64,000 nt of DNA, from NCBI GenBank assembly GCA_947499005.1, contig CANMML010000012.1, forward strand, positions 61,529-125,528, given 5' to 3'. Positions 9,209-17,852 of the stretch are shown here, one piece after another. The first letter of the stretch is position 1. The number at the start of each line of letters is the position of its first letter. The translations under genes and the position numbers were made by a program. The notes under the pieces were generated by a model. It searched no databases and had not been told where the DNA came from. It saw nothing but the letters and a program-made list of their open reading frames with translations. This DNA comes from an uncultured Aquimarina sp. (lineage in GTDB: Bacteria; Bacteroidota; Bacteroidia; Flavobacteriales; Flavobacteriaceae).

Positions 9209-10447
9209 ATGAATTCATTATTGACAATTAATAATGTTTGGATAATGCTGTGTACCGCATTAGTATTTTTCATGCATTTAGGATTTTCTCTTTTAGAAAT
9301 TGGCTTGACTCGCCAAAAAAACACCATCAACATTTTATTTAAAAACGTATTTATCATATGCGTTGGACTCCTCCTCTACTGCCTAGTTGGTTTTAGTCTT
9401 ATGTATCCAGGAGAATTTAACGGCTGGTTAGGTTTTTCGGGCATCGGTTTAAATAGTCCAAAAACGGCAGAAGGTTTACTAGATCTTACTCACAACGAAG
9501 GCTACACCTATTGGACTGAATTTTTATTCCAAGGAATGTTTGCCGCTACCGCAGCTACGATTGTATCTGGAGCCGTAGCCGAACGTATCAAGTTAGTTCC
9601 TTTTATGATTTTCACTATCATATATGTAGGACTTGTATATCCAATCGTTGGTTCTTGGAAATGGGGAACTGGTTGGTTAGACCGTTTAGACACTCCTTTT
9701 TATGATTTTGCAGGATCTACTCTAGTACATTCCGTTGGAGGATGGGCCGCTGTAATTGCCGTTGCTTTATTAGGAGCTCGAATTGGAAAGTTCGATGAAG
9801 ATGGTAAACCCAATGCAATTCCGGGGCATAACATCCCATTAGCAGCAGCTGGAGTATTAATCCTTTGGCTAGGATGGTTTGGCTTCAATGGAGGTTCTGT
9901 TTTATCTGCTGACCCCGAACTAACATCTCTCGTATTAGTAACAACTTCACTTGCAGCAGCAGCTGGTGGAGTATCGTGCTTTTTGGTATCGACTTTAGCT
10001 TACAAAAACTATGACTTAACAATGTTCCTCAATGGGATTTTAGGTGGCCTAGTGGGTATTACTGCGGGTGCTGATGTTATGAGTCCTTCGGATGCTATAA
10101 TTGTAGGAAGTATAGCTGGAGCTCTTATTGTTGGAGGGGTCGCTTTAATTGACAAATTGAAACTGGATGATCCTGTTGGTGCCATTGCTGTACACTTGAT
10201 CTGTGGAATTTGGGGAACCTTAGCCGTAGGGCTTTTTGGAAAACTAGCTGGTTTCGATCAATTAGTTTCTCAATTAACAGGAATTGGCGCGATAGGATTA
10301 ACTTGCTGTATTGCTGCATTCATAATCATCTATGCGCTTAAAAAGATTTCTGGAATACGAGTTCCTGAAGCCGAAGAAATTGAAGGCTTGGATATCCATG
10401 AGCATTCCATGGAAGCATATTATGATTTCCGTAAGAATGAACACTAA
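9209..10447 (+). CDS. amtB: Ammonium transporter (second copy)
   Basis: This is a second Amt family channel of 412 residues with about 11 membrane spans. The twin histidines are present (His174 in STLVHSVGG, His329 in IAVHLICG), as is the gate region FQGMFAATAATIVSGAVAER. The C-terminal EEIEGLDIHEHSMEAYY tail is kept. It is clearly diverged from the first copy, especially in the periplasmic loop around residues 66-100, which is longer and different. The preceding hairpin suggests expression that can be uncoupled from the adjacent PII gene. No C-terminal signalling domain is fused, so a pure sensor role is not supported. Confidence 0.95.
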   Translation: MNSLLTINNVWIMLCTALVFFMHLGFSLLEIGLTRQKNTINILFKNVFIICVGLLLYCLVGFSLMYPGEFNGWLGFSGIGLNSPKTAEGLLDLTHNEGYTYWTEFLFQGMFAATAATIVSGAVAERIKLVPFMIFTIIYVGLVYPIVGSWKWGTGWLDRLDTPFYDFAGSTLVHSVGGWAAVIAVALLGARIGKFDEDGKPNAIPGHNIPLAAAGVLILWLGWFGFNGGSVLSADPELTSLVLVTTSLAAAAGGVSCFLVSTLAYKNYDLTMFLNGILGGLVGITAGADVMSPSDAIIVGSIAGALIVGGVALIDKLKLDDPVGAIAVHLICGIWGTLAVGLFGKLAGFDQLVSQLTGIGAIGLTCCIAAFIIIYALKKISGIRVPEAEEIEGLDIHEHSMEAYYDFRKNEH

Positions 10448-10470
10448 ATTTTTTATTATATAAATACCTA

Positions 10471-10500
10471 AACCACCCTTATTGGGTGGTTTTCTTTTTA
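10471..10500 (+). terminator. Terminator after second amt gene
   Basis: A hairpin AACCACCC / GGGTGGTT with a 5-nt loop is followed by TTCTTTTT. It lies about 24 nt after the stop codon. Confidence 0.85.
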
Positions 10501-10528
10501 AATAAGCTATTCGTATATATTACCTTTG
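10497..10528 (+). promoter_or_regulatory. Predicted mnmE promoter
   Basis: TTTA (10497-10500), a 20-nt spacer and a perfect TAnnTTTG box, TACCTTTG (10521-10528). Only four bases separate the box from the mnmE ATG at 10533. Transcription would therefore begin at or next to the start codon, giving a leaderless mRNA. Confidence 0.6.
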
Positions 10529-10532
10529 CGGC

Positions 10533-11945
10533 ATGATTGTACAACAAAATGATACTATAACTGCATTGGCTACTGCTTCGGGAGCAGGGGCTGTTGCCAT
10601 TATTCGTGTTTCGGGCTCTAAAGCTTTTGAGATAGTTGCTAATCTTTTCAAGGCTAAGAGTGGAAAAAGTATACTTTCTCAGAATTCGCATACCATTCAT
10701 TTTGGGCATATCATTGACGGGAAAAAGATACTAGATGAAGTATTGATTTCTCTATTTAAAAACCCTCGTTCTTATACTGGTGAGGATGTCGTAGAGATTA
10801 ACTGTCATGGGAGTTCGTACATTCAGCAAGAAATATTACAATTACTATTACGCCGCGGTTGCCGATTAGCAGAAGCTGGAGAATTTACTTTACGTGCTTT
10901 CCTCAATGGAAAAATGGACTTAAGCCAAGCAGAAGCCGTAGCCGATTTAATTGCTAGTGATAGTGAAGCGGCACATCAAGTTGCCATACAACAAATGCGA
11001 GGTGGTTTTAGTAATGAAATAAAATTCTTAAGAGATCAATTACTGAATTTTGCTTCTTTATTAGAATTAGAATTAGACTTTGCTGAAGAGGATGTCGAAT
11101 TCGCTGACCGTACAGAGTTTATTAAACTTCTAGGGAAAATTGAAATCACTCTAAAACGTCTTATTGATTCTTTTGCCATTGGTAATGTAATTAAACAAGG
11201 GATTCCTGTAGCTATTGTTGGAGCACCAAATGCAGGTAAATCTACCCTACTGAATGCTTTATTGAATGAAGACCGCGCCATTGTCTCGGACATTGCAGGA
11301 ACAACAAGAGACACTATAGAAGATGATATTAGTATCGGAGGGCTTCGCTTCCGATTTATCGATACAGCGGGTATTCGAGAAACTTCGGATACTATTGAGT
11401 CTATTGGTATCGAAAAGACCTTTGAAAAGATCAATCAAGCTCAGGTCGTTTTATTTTTAGTTGACAGTTATCAGTCATCAGTTATCAGTAGTTCTGAGTT
11501 TAAGGTTGAAGTTGAACAAATTAAAAATAAATACCCATTAAAGCCTTTGGTTATTGTTCTGAATAAGGTAGATCAGCTTCAAGAGGATCAACTCGATAAT
11601 ATTAAAAAAGAGCTTTCTACGGTTGAAAATATTAGTCTTATAGCTTTATCTGCTAAGGAAAAAACAGGGATTCCTGAACTTACTGATCAACTATTGAGTT
11701 TTGTCAATAGCGGGCAGCTTCGTAATGATGAGACAATTGTTACCAATTCACGCCACTATGATTCTTTGATTAAATCTCTAGAGGAAATCCAAAAAGTACA
11801 ACATGGAATGCAAATGGGACTTTCAGGAGATCTTATGGCCATTGATCTTCGTGAAGGTTTATATCATCTCGGAAACATTACTGGGGAAGTCACCAATGAT
11901 GAGTTGCTTGGGAATATTTTTTCTAGCTTTTGTATTGGCAAATAG
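10533..11945 (+). CDS. mnmE: tRNA uridine-5-carboxymethylaminomethyl modification GTPase
   Basis: MnmE (TrmE), 470 residues, works with MnmG to modify the wobble uridine of several tRNAs. It has an N-terminal tetrahydrofolate-binding domain (residues 1-120), a helical domain, and an inserted G domain with G1 GAPNAGKS (230-237), TTRD (257-260), DTAG (277-280) and NKVD (344-347). The C-terminal CIGK ends the protein as required for catalysis. The start MIVQQNDTITALAT fits the family. A segment of the G domain (about residues 311-320) is encoded by a small tandem repeat of CAGTTATCAGT. It is an independent gene with its own terminator-separated promoter. Confidence 0.97.
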   Translation: MIVQQNDTITALATASGAGAVAIIRVSGSKAFEIVANLFKAKSGKSILSQNSHTIHFGHIIDGKKILDEVLISLFKNPRSYTGEDVVEINCHGSSYIQQEILQLLLRRGCRLAEAGEFTLRAFLNGKMDLSQAEAVADLIASDSEAAHQVAIQQMRGGFSNEIKFLRDQLLNFASLLELELDFAEEDVEFADRTEFIKLLGKIEITLKRLIDSFAIGNVIKQGIPVAIVGAPNAGKSTLLNALLNEDRAIVSDIAGTTRDTIEDDISIGGLRFRFIDTAGIRETSDTIESIGIEKTFEKINQAQVVLFLVDSYQSSVISSSEFKVEVEQIKNKYPLKPLVIVLNKVDQLQEDQLDNIKKELSTVENISLIALSAKEKTGIPELTDQLLSFVNSGQLRNDETIVTNSRHYDSLIKSLEEIQKVQHGMQMGLSGDLMAIDLREGLYHLGNITGEVTNDELLGNIFSSFCIGK

Positions 11946-12098
11946 ATTTCCTTGTTTTTTATACGGTTTTATTTGTTTTTGTTTGTTATTCTAAACTTAA
12001 TCTTAGAATCACTATTACTCATTGAGCCGAATAATCATTGTGATTAGGTTATTAAGTATAATTTACAAGAAAAGATTGCACTAATTTTAGATATGATT
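11946..12098. other. Short convergent intergenic region
   Basis: This AT-rich gap lies between the 3' ends of mnmE and the large secreted protein. No convincing gene or terminator hairpin was found. Confidence 0.3.
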
Positions 12099-15000
12099 TT
12101 AGTTTTTCACAATCAATTTTTGAGAAGCTATTTTTACACTATTTCTAGGAATAACAAAATATACCCCACTAGTTAAATCTCCTATAAAAACGGTGGTTTC
12201 AATACTTTTATCTGCTTTAAATTCTTTTACTGTGTAACCTAACATATTAATAATCTTAAAGTCACTATCTACGGATGTCTTAATTTTTATGTTTTCAGAA
12301 CTAGGGTTTGGAAACATAGAAAATTCAGCAGCATCTTCAAAAGTAGTTACATCTAATGTAGGTAACGTAACTGTTATACAGTTTGATTCGACAACACAGC
12401 CTCCCTTAGTGATCGTTATTTTATAATCTCCACTTGCAGATGGTGTAAAACTTTGGTTTATTTCGTCTGTTAGTAAAATATTAGGACATTCAAACCATTG
12501 ATATGTCGCTCCTACTTCATTAGCCGTTAACACTTCATTTACTAACGATACGCTATTATCTATAGCAAACACTTCTATAGTATCTCTAGCGCTATCTGTG
12601 CAATTATTAATATCGGTATAAGTATAGGTTAAGGTATGCGTTCCAATACCTGCGGTTAAAGGATCAAAACTATAGGTGACTCCGTTACCATCATCTGTTA
12701 CTCCTGGACCTGAATAAATACGAGAACCTACTGCCTCTGTAGTTACCGTCCCTATACCGGACACGAAATCTAGAAGATCTCCAGCAATAGTAAAGTTAGT
12801 TCCTGAGATGAAATTTACAGCTCCTGAAGCTCCTATAATTACAGTATTTGCAACGATATTTGGTGTTTGACCATTATCAAATGTTAATGTTATGGTGTCG
12901 CCCAAAGCAGTTGCATTCAATAAATTGACAGAACTACCACTGGCTCCATTGTCTGCAGTAACGTCTGTGGATAGCATAGCTCCAGAGCTATCAAATACAA
13001 TATTTCCTCCCACAAAACTTGCAAAACCAAAAACATCATAACTAATATTTATGGTAACGGTGGTTGATTCTACGATTACCACAGGACTACCTCCACCAAG
13101 CCCCGATTGGATACCACTATCCACACATACACCTTCTGTTGCGGTAAATGTCACATCAACGTCACAAATAAAAGGAACTCTTATTGTTACATTAGTAGGG
13201 TTGTAATCAACTTCCCATATCTGACCATTAGGTGATGGTAAGTTTAAAGTATCAAATGTACCAGAAATTGAATTTGCTGTTAGTATGGTAAATACATCTC
13301 CTTCTTGTGGTATAAAACCTGCAGGTAAACTTACATTTAGAGCACCACTTAAATTTGCAACGCCTGATACAGCAATAACATCAAATTCCGTTGCGCTTTC
13401 TATCTCTATATCGAGTATGGCAACATTGTTATGTGTATAGTTGTTATTTAGTACATACGTTCCTATGGATGCTGTGGTATTTCCGGGGCTTAGAGTACCT
13501 GTATTTGTAAAATCTTGGGTATGAATTGTATTACTTCCAGAAAGTATTCCTAGATTACTAAATGTTCCTGAATTATCAAATATATTATTATTGGTAAACG
13601 TTCCATTATTCACTAATACACCATTATTAGTATAGGTACCTGTGTTTATAATAGCACCGTCATTGATTAAGGTAGAAGGCGTGTCAAAAAGTGATAAATC
13701 TAGAACTAAAGTACCCCTATTATCTATAACACCAGTTTCTGAATTATGGAGGGTAGAAAGAACAGGAGAACCAAATGCAATTGTGCTAAGTGTTCCTTTA
13801 TTTAATATTGTACCGTTATTGATAAACGTATCATTTGCCATACCGGCTATGCCATCTGGTAATATTTCAATGATATTATTATTTACTATTTTTCTACTGA
13901 ACCTAAATCCAGTCTCTCCTCCGTAAACTTTTAGGATACCTTCATTGATAAACACCTGGCAATCAAAACAAGAACTTATATTTTTAGTAATTATGGTACC
14001 TGTATTAGACATCGAGCCATCTTCAGTCAAATCTATCCCTTCAATCGTTGCTATTCCTTGATTAGTAAAATGTCCTGTGCCTCTGTAGAGTCTAAGATTC
14101 AATTCATTTGTATTAAGTAACATCCCTTCATTATTAAAGGTTACTAAACCCCTATTTTTCATAACACTCAGCGCTCCATGATTATTAATTGTACCCTGGC
14201 TTATAAATAATATGCTACGGTTTGAAAAAAATGTAATATTAAATGCACCTGTATTGGTTATTATTGCTGTGCTTGGATGTGTAAAGCTAGATGAAAGTGC
14301 TAATGTAAATGTACCGTGGTTTGTAAGAGTCGCCTGATTTGTAAACGAATGCATGGAGGTGTTATCAGTAAATTCGAAATTGGCATTGGTGTTATTTACT
14401 AGAGTCCCTGCGTTTGTAATTGTTGCATTGGTATTCGTAAAAGTACCAAAGTTAGTAAGTGTACCTATCTCAGGAATAGTTACTGTACCAGAATTATTTA
14501 TGATGCCCGTGGCTTGGTTATTTGTAGTGCCAGGAGTACTTAGTGTTGCCATAGCGTTAATCGTGATAGCTCCTTCATTTGAAAGGGTTCCCGATTCTAG
14601 CGTAGTTACTGTGCCTGCATTAATTATACTTCCTGTGGGTTGGTTATTTGTAGTTCCAGAAGTACTTAACGTTCCTGTAGTATCCATAGTGATGGTTCCA
14701 GCATTCGTGAAAGTTCCTAATTCTAGCGTAGTTATTGTACCAGCATTAGTTATACTACCCGTTGATTGGTTGCTTGTAGTACCAGAAGTACTTAACGTTC
14801 CCATAGCCTCAATAGCTATGGAACCCCCGTTGTTAAGTGCGTTGCTATTTGTAATTGTTCCATTATTCACTAATACACCATTATTAGTATAGGTACCTGT
14901 GTTTATAATAGCACCGTCATTGATTAAGGTAGAAGGCGTGTCAAAAAGTGATAAATCTAGAACTAAAGTACCCCTATTATCTATAATACCAGTTTCTGAA

Positions 15001-16013
15001 TTATGCAAGGTAGAAAGAACAGGATCATCAAATGCAATTGAGCTAAGTATTCCTCTATTTAATATTGTGCCGTTATTGATAAACGTATCATTATTTCCAA
15101 GACCGACTATGCCATCTGGTAATATTTCAATGATATTATTATTTACTATTTTTCTATTTAGCCTATATCCTCTCGCTCCTCCGTAAACTTTTAGGATACC
15201 TTCATTGATAAACACTTGGCAATCAAAACAAGAACTTATATTTGTAGTAATTATGGTACCTGTATTAGACATCGAGCCATCTTCAGTCAAAACTATCCCT
15301 TCAATCGTTGCTATTCCTTCATTAGTAAAATGTCCTGTGCCTCTGTAGAGTCTAAGATTCAATTCATTTGTATTAAGTAACATCCCTTCATTATTAAAGG
15401 TTACTAAACCCCTATTTTTCATAACACTCAGCGCTCCATGATTATTAATTGTACCCTGGCTTATAAATAATATGCTACGGTTTGAAAAAAATGTAATATT
15501 AAATGCACCTGTATTGGTTATTATTGCTGTGCTTGGATGTGTAAAGCTAGATGAAAGTGCTAATGTAAATGTACCGTGGTTTGTAAGAGTCGCCTGATTT
15601 GTAAACGAATGCATGGGGGTGTTATCAGTAAATTCGAAATTGGCATTGGTGTTATTTACTACAGTTCCTGCGTTTGTAAATGTTGCATTGGTGCTAGAAA
15701 ATGTACCAAAATTAGCAAGTGTTCCTAGCGCAGGAATAGTTACGGTACCAGAATTGGTTATACTACCCGTAGTTTGATTTTCTAGAATACCACTAATATC
15801 TATGGTTCCTAAATTAGTAATCGTTGTATTATTAACAGCGGTTGCATTACTACTTATAATTACGGTGTCTACTGCATTTATGGTAGTACCAGGATAAGAA
15901 GGAGACCAATTGGCAGTAGTATCCCAATCTCCAGTTCCTGTATAGGTATAGGTGGTTTGTGCCTGCGTGTTAAAACTAAAGATTAATAATAAGACAAGTA
16001 ATAATCTTTCCAT
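12099..16013 (-). CDS. Large repetitive cell-surface/secreted protein with T9SS C-terminal sorting domain
   Basis: This 1304-residue protein has an N-terminal signal peptide (MERLLLVLLLIFSFNTQAQ). Hundreds of residues of Asn/Thr/Gly-rich short repeats follow (patterns such as FTNxGTxxNxG and NNGTITN), the look of a parallel beta-helix. After these come beta-sandwich-like segments ending in TITKGGCVVESNCITV. The last 80 residues form a type A T9SS sorting domain (FSMFPNPSSENIKI to GVYFVIP and KLIVKN). It is therefore exported by Sec, crosses the outer membrane by the Por/T9SS machine, and is released or anchored. Residues about 110-385 are duplicated as 530-805. An adhesin or matrix role is an inference. 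Confidence 0.85.
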   Translation of the reverse strand: MERLLLVLLLIFSFNTQAQTTYTYTGTGDWDTTANWSPSYPGTTINAVDTVIISSNATAVNNTTITNLGTIDISGILENQTTGSITNSGTVTIPALGTLANFGTFSSTNATFTNAGTVVNNTNANFEFTDNTPMHSFTNQATLTNHGTFTLALSSSFTHPSTAIITNTGAFNITFFSNRSILFISQGTINNHGALSVMKNRGLVTFNNEGMLLNTNELNLRLYRGTGHFTNEGIATIEGIVLTEDGSMSNTGTIITTNISSCFDCQVFINEGILKVYGGARGYRLNRKIVNNNIIEILPDGIVGLGNNDTFINNGTILNRGILSSIAFDDPVLSTLHNSETGIIDNRGTLVLDLSLFDTPSTLINDGAIINTGTYTNNGVLVNNGTITNSNALNNGGSIAIEAMGTLSTSGTTSNQSTGSITNAGTITTLELGTFTNAGTITMDTTGTLSTSGTTNNQPTGSIINAGTVTTLESGTLSNEGAITINAMATLSTPGTTNNQATGIINNSGTVTIPEIGTLTNFGTFTNTNATITNAGTLVNNTNANFEFTDNTSMHSFTNQATLTNHGTFTLALSSSFTHPSTAIITNTGAFNITFFSNRSILFISQGTINNHGALSVMKNRGLVTFNNEGMLLNTNELNLRLYRGTGHFTNQGIATIEGIDLTEDGSMSNTGTIITKNISSCFDCQVFINEGILKVYGGETGFRFSRKIVNNNIIEILPDGIAGMANDTFINNGTILNKGTLSTIAFGSPVLSTLHNSETGVIDNRGTLVLDLSLFDTPSTLINDGAIINTGTYTNNGVLVNNGTFTNNNIFDNSGTFSNLGILSGSNTIHTQDFTNTGTLSPGNTTASIGTYVLNNNYTHNNVAILDIEIESATEFDVIAVSGVANLSGALNVSLPAGFIPQEGDVFTILTANSISGTFDTLNLPSPNGQIWEVDYNPTNVTIRVPFICDVDVTFTATEGVCVDSGIQSGLGGGSPVVIVESTTVTINISYDVFGFASFVGGNIVFDSSGAMLSTDVTADNGASGSSVNLLNATALGDTITLTFDNGQTPNIVANTVIIGASGAVNFISGTNFTIAGDLLDFVSGIGTVTTEAVGSRIYSGPGVTDDGNGVTYSFDPLTAGIGTHTLTYTYTDINNCTDSARDTIEVFAIDNSVSLVNEVLTANEVGATYQWFECPNILLTDEINQSFTPSASGDYKITITKGGCVVESNCITVTLPTLDVTTFEDAAEFSMFPNPSSENIKIKTSVDSDFKIINMLGYTVKEFKADKSIETTVFIGDLTSGVYFVIPRNSVKIASQKLIVKN
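13600..14430 (-). repeat. Internal direct repeat, copy closer to the C-terminus
   Basis: This segment of about 830 bp of the surface-protein gene is nearly identical at nucleotide level to 14857-15690. The offset is 1257 bp at the left and 1260 bp at the right, because of a single in-frame codon difference (near 13840). Long stretches, for example 14081-14350, carry only isolated differences. Confidence 0.95.
14857..15690 (-). repeat. Internal direct repeat, copy closer to the N-terminus
   Basis: This is the partner of 13600-14430. The two copies are separated by about 430 bp coding for shorter repeats of about 30 residues (patterns such as STSGTTNNQ and GSITNAGT). The near identity points to recent duplication or gene conversion. 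Confidence 0.95.
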
Positions 16014-16094
16014 AGCAACAAGGGCAATAAGTTAAGCTACGAAGTTACTCTTTTCATTTTTAATCCATTTTTTAAAAGTATATACACAGTTTAG

Positions 16095-16601
16095 AAACAA
16101 ACAAAAAACCTCACCTAGTGTACACCTCATAAGCTGGGAAACATTAATTTTATTGGGATAGAAAGATATTGTATTGGGAAGTAAAATGTTTACTTATCTG
16201 GTGTCAAGTGTAATATTTATTAAAATAATATTTGGATTTCAATACCTCCCAAATATCAGAAAGTATCCATTGAGCTAAAGCTTTATTATAAAATTATCTG
16301 ATGTACTACTTTTCTTTACTGGTTTAGCCGATATTTTCGAGGTATTGAATATAGACATGCTTTAAAAAAGTACGAACTCGTTCAGCTGGAGATAGGTTTA
16401 AAAAACGTTCTCTTTGGCTTTTATTACTTTCGTCTTTTGTTCTAAATATAATTTTCATAAAACTGTTAATAGTACAAATTAAGTATTAAAAATTAATCAT
16501 TTATAACTGTCTTTCATCTACACGAAATATTCGTCAAGGCTATTCAAGCGCTTGTCTCATAGCTGCTGCTTGATTCTCGGCGTTAAGTGGGTATTAACTA
16601 G
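16095..16601. repeat. 0.5-kb direct repeat, copy 1
   Basis: This 507-bp block recurs at 17853-18361 with few differences. Its left edge is an AAACAAACAAAAAA run and its right edge is GTATTAACTAG. It holds a broken copy of a small minus-strand gene and the tail of another. The right edge supplies the stop codon of the neighbouring antitoxin-like ORF. No transposase or terminal inverted repeats are visible. Confidence 0.9.
16274..16458 (-). pseudogene. Broken small gene, copy 1 (frameshift)
   Basis: Minus-strand ATG at 16458 (MKIIFRTKDESNKSQRERF and so on) reads 44 codons to a TAA. Compared with the copy at 18218, two bases are missing after codon 36 (VYIQY versus VYVFNT). Past the lesion the other frame continues in register to KPVKKSSTSDNFIIKL and a stop. 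The inferred intact protein has about 61 residues and contains the motif LSPAERVR. I do not recognise it firmly. Its size and surroundings fit a component of a small toxin-antitoxin-type locus. Confidence 0.6.
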
Positions 16602-16821
16602 ATTTAAAAACCTTAGATACTACGATGATATTTGGCTGAACTAGAATTAGATTCTTTTGAGCCTGTTTTAGGTATTCATTTGGCATCTCAGGGTTTAATA
16701 TAGCATCTACAAAAATTTTCTTATCCTGTAGCGTTTTTACTATAATATCATTCTCTATGACAATCGTATTAGCTTCTTTGCTGATTTGAACATCAATTAT
16801 TTCTTTTGCTAATTTCTCCAT
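16594..16821 (-). CDS. Probable remnant of a DUF1778-type (TacA-like) antitoxin
   Basis: This ORF encodes 75 residues. The segment ending DAILNPEMPNEYLKQAQ resembles the C-terminal toxin-neutralising region of DUF1778 antitoxins, whose usual pattern is a hydrophobic strand followed by L-x-NPP-x-PNEAL. The N-terminal ribbon-helix-helix DNA-binding part expected for that family is missing, and no acetyltransferase toxin gene lies next to it. Its last two residues and stop come from the edge of the 0.5-kb repeat. It is more likely a truncated leftover than a working antitoxin, though expression cannot be excluded. Confidence 0.5.
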   Translation of the reverse strand: MEKLAKEIIDVQISKEANTIVIENDIIVKTLQDKKIFVDAILNPEMPNEYLKQAQKNLILVQPNIIVVSKVFKSS

Positions 16822-17042
16822 ATTTTTATTTATTTCAACTTTCTTTGTTTACTATATGATTGTACATGTAATAACGATTATCAATTATTTTGACATGGCT
16901 TTTAAAAGTTAATTCAAGAATTTCCTTATCTCTTCTTTTCTTTCGAATAAAACTTACTGAATTAGTTTTTTATTTACAATCACTACTATTTCATCTATGT
17001 CTTTAGGAGATATTAATGCCATCGGTTATTTAGACTTTAATT
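16822..17042. other. Degenerate stretch between antitoxin remnant and ParE-like toxin
   Basis: Only short open stretches are seen. One minus-strand run near 17025 begins MALISPKDIDEIVV and stops after about 22 codons, and another (FERKEEIRKFLN) follows in a different frame. They look like decayed coding sequence. No RNA gene or hairpin of note is visible. Confidence 0.35.
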
Positions 17043-17321
17043 TTATGTATTGTCGTATTCTTGTGAATGACTAAGAATCCTAAATATGTAAACAATATCG
17101 TTATCAATAAGAAAATGAATGGAATATTTATATCGTTCAAAATGAATTTTTCGAATTCTTTTATATCTAATCTGAAAGAGGTATGGATTAGCCTTTAGAT
17201 AATTAATTTGTATTAAATAATCATCTATAAATTCTTGTTCTAAACCAAGACCTTTATAATAACATTTAGCAATAACCAAATCCTTTTCTGCCTCTTTAGA
17301 TTCCTGAATTTGGTATTCCAT
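17043..17321 (-). CDS. RelE/ParE-family toxin
   Basis: This is a 92-residue protein with the RelE/ParE toxin layout: an N-terminal EAEKDLVIAKCYYKGLGLEQEFIDDY helical hairpin, then beta-strands with conserved basic residues (RYKRIRKIHFERYKYSIHF) and a C-terminal IVYIFRILSHSQEY strand. Such toxins either cleave mRNA on the ribosome or inhibit gyrase. The ParE-like form is favoured by the sequence pattern. Its start lies inside the 3' end of the upstream antitoxin gene (26-nt overlap), typical of a coupled antitoxin-toxin operon. Confidence 0.8.
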   Translation of the reverse strand: MEYQIQESKEAEKDLVIAKCYYKGLGLEQEFIDDYLIQINYLKANPYLFQIRYKRIRKIHFERYKYSIHFLIDNDIVYIFRILSHSQEYDNT

Positions 17322-17550
17322 TACGTTTATGTACTTCTTCTATTGGTGAAAACTCTATCATATTATTATCAAAACGTTCTAACATATCATCCATCATAAT
17401 CATATACTCTTTTGACGGAGGTTTTAAACGTTTAGCTTGTTCAATAGCAAGAGTTTCTAAGTAGTTTTTTAAACTACGATTTTGAAATTTAGCTTCTTTT
17501 TCTAAAGTTTCAATAGTACTTTGATCGAGGTGTAATTCTTTACGGATCAT
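17296..17550 (-). CDS. Antitoxin partner of the ParE-like toxin
   Basis: This is an 84-residue protein. The N-terminal half (HLDQSTIETLEKEAKFQNRSLKNYLETL) has the strand-helix-helix spacing of a ribbon-helix-helix DNA-binding domain. The C-terminal half is a charged tail that would wrap the toxin. It is encoded just upstream of the toxin and overlaps it. A 23-bp palindrome lies 22 bp upstream of its start, as expected for autorepression. Confidence 0.75.
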   Translation of the reverse strand: MIRKELHLDQSTIETLEKEAKFQNRSLKNYLETLAIEQAKRLKPPSKEYMIMMDDMLERFDNNMIEFSPIEEVHKRNGIPNSGI

Positions 17551-17571
17551 AACTTTGATTTTGTACGATAA

Positions 17572-17594
17572 ATATACGTATAATTTACGTATAT
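17572..17594. promoter_or_regulatory. Palindromic operator upstream of the ParDE-like pair
   Basis: This is a perfect inverted repeat: ATATACGTA, then TAATT, then TACGTATAT. Each arm contains the nested palindrome TACGTA. It lies 22 bp upstream of the antitoxin start, in the position of an autoregulatory operator. This is an inference from symmetry and location. Confidence 0.65.
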
Positions 17595-17623
17595 CTTAAA
17601 AATTAGCTATTTAATTTGATCGT

Positions 17624-17770
17624 TTATTTAGACTTTGGTTTTAAAGTGGTGCCTATAATATTGGTGCCACCAATTACTTTTAAAGCGCTAACTCTGTATT
17701 TTTGATCTACAGAAAAAGAACTAACATGTTCATCGGCTAATTCTTCGCCACGATATGTTTCTAAGAACAT
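17624..17770 (-). pseudogene. 3' fragment of an unrecognised gene cut by the 0.5-kb repeat
   Basis: The reading frame is open from 17845 down to the TAA at 17624 (74 codons including the stop), with the first ATG at 17770 giving 48 residues. The peptide contains IEYKVVIAPLREKDY and FLETYRGEELADEHV and looks like real coding sequence. Upstream the frame stops at 17846-17848, within a few bases of the edge of repeat copy 2. It is probably the tail of a gene whose front was replaced by the repeat. Confidence 0.5.
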
Positions 17771-17852
17771 AGTGTAATCTTTTTCTCTTAATGGAGCAAT
17801 AACAACTTTATATTCTATTTCACCTATAATAATTGTATCTCCTAATTAACAA

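Noticed and set aside
9209..10447. Second Amt as a sensor-only transporter
   Set aside because: Both pore histidines and the PII-contact tail are kept and no signalling domain is fused, so transport is the simpler reading.
14400..14860. CRISPR-like regularly spaced repeats
   Set aside because: The repeats are in frame, degenerate and translate to a single protein repeat pattern of about 30 residues; there are no unique spacers and no cas genes.
13642..15186. Several plus-strand open frames opposite the surface protein gene, up to 179 codons
   Set aside because: They are reverse-strand shadows of repeat-rich coding sequence; they repeat with the duplication and resemble no protein family.
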